NCBI GenBank assembly: GCA_005788935.1
Contig: SYAK01000445.1
Span: forward strand, 1 to 7,124
DNA length: 7,124 nucleotides
Reading direction: 5' to 3'
DNA from: Pseudomonadota bacterium
GTDB taxonomy: Bacteria; Myxococcota; UBA9042; PHBI01
Position 1 is the first letter of the stretch. Every line of letters starts with the position of its first letter. The translations under genes were made by a program, and so were the position numbers. The notes beneath the pieces are model-generated. The model did not search any database. It was not told where the DNA came from and saw only the letters and a program-made list of their open reading frames with translations. Shown here piece by piece: positions 6,297 through 7,124 of this stretch.

Positions 6297-6773
6297 TCAG
6301 TAAGGGGTCGGAGGGCGCTGCGCCGTCGGGTCGAGGACGGCGAGCAGTCGCTCCTCGTCCGCCCGCATCCGCGCAGCCTCGTCTGGCTCGGCGTGGTCGT
6401 GCCCGAGCAGGTGGCAGAACCCGTGGACGAGCAGGAAGCGACTCATTGCGTCTCGCGCCATGCCGCAGGCCTCGGCTTCGCGCGCCGCCGTCTCGACGCT
6501 GATGGCGACGTCGCCGAGCGGGCCCCGCTTCGGGCGCCCGAGGTCCTCTGGCGCCAGCTCGTCTTGCGGAAACGACAGCACATCCGTCGCCTTGTCCTCG
6601 TCGCGCCAGCTCCGATTCAGCTCGCGGATGGCCTCGTCGTCCGTCAGCAGCACGCTCAGCTCACGCTGCCGTAGCGCCACCGCCGCGAGCAGCGCCCGCG
6701 CGTCCGCCAGCATCGCCTTCCTGAGCGCCGACTCGCCCTCCGCCCGCCCTTCCAGCATCACCGCCACGGCCAT
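6297..6773 (-). CDS. ybeY: Endoribonuclease YbeY, 16S rRNA maturation
   Basis: YbeY is a single-strand-specific, metal-dependent endoribonuclease involved in 16S rRNA 3'-end maturation and ribosome quality control. This 158-residue protein, the usual family length, has the zinc-binding signature HGFCHLLGHDH with H117, H121 and H127. It also has the upstream family block NRSWRDEDKATDVLSFPQ (53-70), including an arginine (R57) likely matching the conserved catalytic-site arginine. No unusual residue is seen. The ATG at 6773 follows the phoH stop by 3 nt (TGAACGATG), and a GGGGAGG near the end of phoH serves as ribosome site, so the two are probably co-translated. The phoH-ybeY order is one of the most conserved bacterial neighbourhoods and supports the call. 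Confidence 0.97.
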   Translation of the reverse strand: MAVAVMLEGRAEGESALRKAMLADARALLAAVALRQRELSVLLTDDEAIRELNRSWRDEDKATDVLSFPQDELAPEDLGRPKRGPLGDVAISVETAAREAEACGMARDAMSRFLLVHGFCHLLGHDHAEPDEAARMRADEERLLAVLDPTAQRPPTPY

Positions 6774-6776
6774 CGT

Positions 6777-7124
6777 TCAGCCCTCCCCGGAGTGCGCCGC
6801 GGCCTCGGCTCGCTCGGCCTTCCGCCTCGCCCGCATGTCCGCCTCCCGCGCATCATCGTCCGCATACGCCACGATGATTCGCTGAACCAGCGGATGCCGC
6901 ACGACATCCTCGGGCTCGAACTCCACACTGCCAACCCCGTTCACACCGCGCAGGAGGCGCACCGCGTGCGCGAGGCCGCTCCGCGACCGGTCTGGCAGGT
7001 CGGTCTGGGTGACGTCGCCCGTCACGACGGTGCGCGTGTTGAAGCCGAGCCGCGTCAGAAACATCCGCATCTGCTCGCGGGTCGCGTTCTGCGCCTCGTC
7101 GAGGATGACAAACGCGTCGTTCAG
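6777..7124 (-). CDS. phoH: PhoH-family ATPase (YbeZ-like), partial at right edge
   Basis: Only the C-terminal 115 residues are present; the N-terminus with the Walker A loop lies past position 7124. PhoH/YbeZ proteins are cytoplasmic P-loop NTPases with a helicase-like core, about 320-350 residues, and YbeZ interacts functionally with YbeY. Visible evidence is the Walker B strand [12 protein letters not shown] (D9 and E10 of the visible part), then [19 protein letters not shown] and the family's [11 protein letters not shown]. Next come [10 protein letters not shown] and the [18 protein letters not shown] segment near the end of the fold. The Ala/Glu/Arg-rich tail is normal for the family. 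It is upstream of ybeY with 3 nt between them; the promoter is outside the window. An ATG at 7070 is internal and is not the start. Confidence 0.96.
   Translation of the reverse strand: MNDAFVILDEAQNATREQMRMFLTRLGFNTRTVVTGDVTQTDLPDRSRSGLAHAVRLLRGVNGVGSVEFEPEDVVRHPLVQRIIVAYADDDAREADMRARRKAERAEAAAHSGEG

Overview
The window is very GC-rich, with GC-favouring wobble positions and long antisense shadow ORFs. It carries a Ser/Thr-kinase-type protein, an FHA protein, an alanine-rich lipoprotein and a His-tailed SlyD, on nearly gap-free DNA. This mix suggests a Myxococcota-type (former Deltaproteobacteria) chromosome. That placement is inferred from gene content only; no rRNA or other phylogenetic marker is present. 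I see no tRNA, rRNA, CRISPR array, insertion sequence or phage gene.

Left block (1-3096, all minus strand, read right to left). A short hypothetical protein with a proline-rich duplicated tail overlaps a cysteine-rich lipoprotein by 1 nt. Then come a GNAT acetyltransferase, an FHA protein with a C-terminal winged-helix-like region, and a kinase-fold protein whose stop/start junction with the FHA gene is TTGA. The kinase runs off the left edge. Gaps are -1, 67, 57 and -4 nt, so one transcript is plausible. The most notable point is that the kinase has HRA where HRD is expected, so it should be catalytically dead or very weak. It sits in a translationally coupled pair with a possible phosphothreonine-reading transcription factor.

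Middle (3097-5885). A 355-nt divergent intergenic region separates the left block from a plus-strand gene for a 604-residue single-pass membrane protein of unknown function. That protein has a helical cytoplasmic part, a TM segment, an Ala/Pro linker and a cysteine-rich C-terminus. It is followed on the same strand by slyD, an FKBP-type prolyl isomerase and metallochaperone with a histidine-rich tail.

Right block (5922-7124, minus strand). A tight housekeeping operon holds phoH/ybeZ (partial, runs off the right edge), ybeY (16S rRNA maturation endoribonuclease) and a small [2Fe-2S] ferredoxin, with gaps of 3 and 15 nt. It converges on slyD with 36 nt between the stop codons.

Nothing here is clearly a new multi-gene system. 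The best candidates for a second look are the predicted pseudokinase with its FHA/winged-helix partner, and the paired CxxxC cysteine motifs shared by the lipoprotein and the C-terminus of the divergently transcribed membrane protein.
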